A DNA stretch of 15,736 nucleotides, from contig JBMNTN010000046.1 of the NCBI GenBank assembly GCA_050945755.1, positions 1 through 15,736 on the forward strand. The letters run 5' to 3'. The position numbers were made by a program, and so were the translations under genes. The notes below the pieces were generated by a model. It had not been told where the DNA came from, did no database searches, and saw nothing but the letters and a program-made list of their open reading frames with translations. The DNA is from JAQVXR01 sp050945755 (GTDB taxonomy: Bacteria > Bacillota > Dehalobacteriia > Dehalobacteriales > Dehalobacteriaceae). Of the stretch, positions 15,239 through 15,736 are shown piece by piece. How positions within the stretch are numbered: the first letter of the stretch is position 1; every line of letters begins with the position of its first letter.

Positions 15239-15418
15239 CTAGTGAATTGTTGGAGCCATAGATCTTTCGGCAATTTCAATTGCCTGTCGTACCATCGAAC
15301 CGCATAGACGGGAAGGTACTGCCCCAAATCCTTCAGTTTGCACGGTATCGGCAAAGCCAAGTTCCCTGGCGATTTCCATTTTTAGTTCTTCGGACATAAC
15401 ACCTCGCCGCCTTGCCAT
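15239..15418 (-). CDS. Alpha/beta-type small acid-soluble spore protein (SASP)
   Basis: This short gene encodes 59 residues starting MARRRGVMSEELK. The central EIARELGF segment (15-22) carries the glutamate-initiated site recognised by the germination protease GPR. ADTV (23-26), SRLCGSMVR (36-44) and AIEIAE (46-51) follow the alpha/beta SASP pattern. These proteins coat spore DNA and steer UV damage towards the spore photoproduct, the substrate of the lyase encoded nearby. An AGGGAGGT ribosome-binding site (15425-15432 on the minus strand) lies 6 nt upstream. The protein carries one Cys in the conserved C-terminal part and differs from Bacillus SASPs at the usual GGE motif. The stop is TAG. 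Confidence 0.9.
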   Translation of the reverse strand: MARRRGVMSEELKMEIARELGFADTVQTEGFGAVPSRLCGSMVRQAIEIAERSMAPTIH

Positions 15419-15455
15419 GCAAAAACCTCCCTTAAAGTTTATTACGCACTATCTA

Positions 15456-15485
15456 TAGTTTTTGTTTTGGATTATAATTTATGTT
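15456..15485 (-). promoter_or_regulatory. Possible sigma-G promoter of the SASP gene
   Basis: On the minus strand, AACATA (15480-15485) and AAAACTA (15456-15462) are separated by 17 nt, resembling the forespore sigma-G boxes (TGNATA and CATACTA). It would start transcription about 30 nt before the ATG. The match is partial (5 of 7 in the -10 box). Confidence 0.3.
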
Positions 15486-15736
15486 AATAAGTTTTTGGCT
15501 AAAAAGGAAAAACAGGTTTTTAAAAGCAAAAGGTAACTGCTCTTGCTACGCGCAAGGACCTTTCTTAAAAGGTTTCTTATTTATTCATACCCGGAAAGGA
15601 TAAAAAACTAGAAGTTCGGATGTTTTATTCATTTTTCAGGCTCTGATTAAATATATTCTATGGGACAACTTGCAGTATTTTTTTAATATTATGTCTATTG
15701 AAATGGACGAAAATACTTGCAGGAATTAGTGATTAC
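15486..15736. other. AT-rich non-coding right edge with small hairpins
   Basis: No coding region is supported in this stretch. It holds two small hairpins around 15528-15573 with alternative pairing, an 8-bp direct repeat (ACTTGCAG at about 15668 and 15715), and a weak Spo0A-box-like TGGACGAAAA (15704-15713). It is probably the upstream region of a gene beyond the window. Confidence 0.4.

Noticed and set aside
15704..15713. Spo0A box (TGGACGAAAA)
   Set aside because: Only a partial match to the consensus, single copy, and with no gene visible downstream in the window; mentioned only in the region description.

Overview
The window looks like the chromosome of an anaerobic, endospore-forming member of the Firmicutes (Clostridia, perhaps a Peptococcaceae-like lineage). 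The evidence is a spore photoproduct lyase, an alpha/beta-type small acid-soluble spore protein (SASP), a LysM spore-coat-like protein, a tungsten-type aldehyde:ferredoxin oxidoreductase, corrinoid methyltransferase genes, strong AGGAGG ribosome-binding sites and moderate GC. The species cannot be named from the sequence.

Layout. (1) 74-2188: a corrinoid protein and an MtmB-family methyltransferase, closed by a strong terminator. The methyltransferase aligns over its full 458 residues with the pyrrolysine enzyme MtmB. It has no in-frame amber codon, carries valine at the pyrrolysine position, and lacks the glutamates that surround that residue. (2) 2189-9744: a sigma-A promoter, a roughly 200-nt leader of unknown type, and a tight seven-gene operon ending in a 17-bp-stem terminator. 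The operon encodes glutamate (methylaspartate) mutase subunits GlmS, GlmL and GlmE, methylaspartate ammonia-lyase, an AtuA-family (DUF1446) protein, a DUF4387 protein, and a P-loop protein joined to an alanyl-tRNA-synthetase-type second additional domain (SAD). (3) 9745-11938: an aldehyde ferredoxin oxidoreductase with a MoaD/ThiS-like sulfur carrier. (4) 11939-13978: hslO (Hsp33), converging with splB. (5) 13979-15736: a LysM protein with a Tyr/Met/Pro/His/Cys-rich tail, converging on a short SASP gene across a bidirectional terminator, then a non-coding right edge.

How the genes work together. GlmE and GlmS (with AdoCbl) convert L-glutamate to (2S,3S)-3-methylaspartate. GlmL is an ASKHA-family accessory protein. 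The ammonia-lyase then gives mesaconate plus ammonia. No recognisable mesaconase or citramalate lyase follows; the operon continues instead with three proteins of unknown biochemical role. Regions 1 and 2 both depend on corrinoids but are separate transcription units. Regions 4 and 5 concern stress and spores.

The best candidates for undescribed biology are the non-pyrrolysine MtmB with its corrinoid partner, and the AtuA / DUF4387 / P-loop-SAD trio attached to the methylaspartate pathway.
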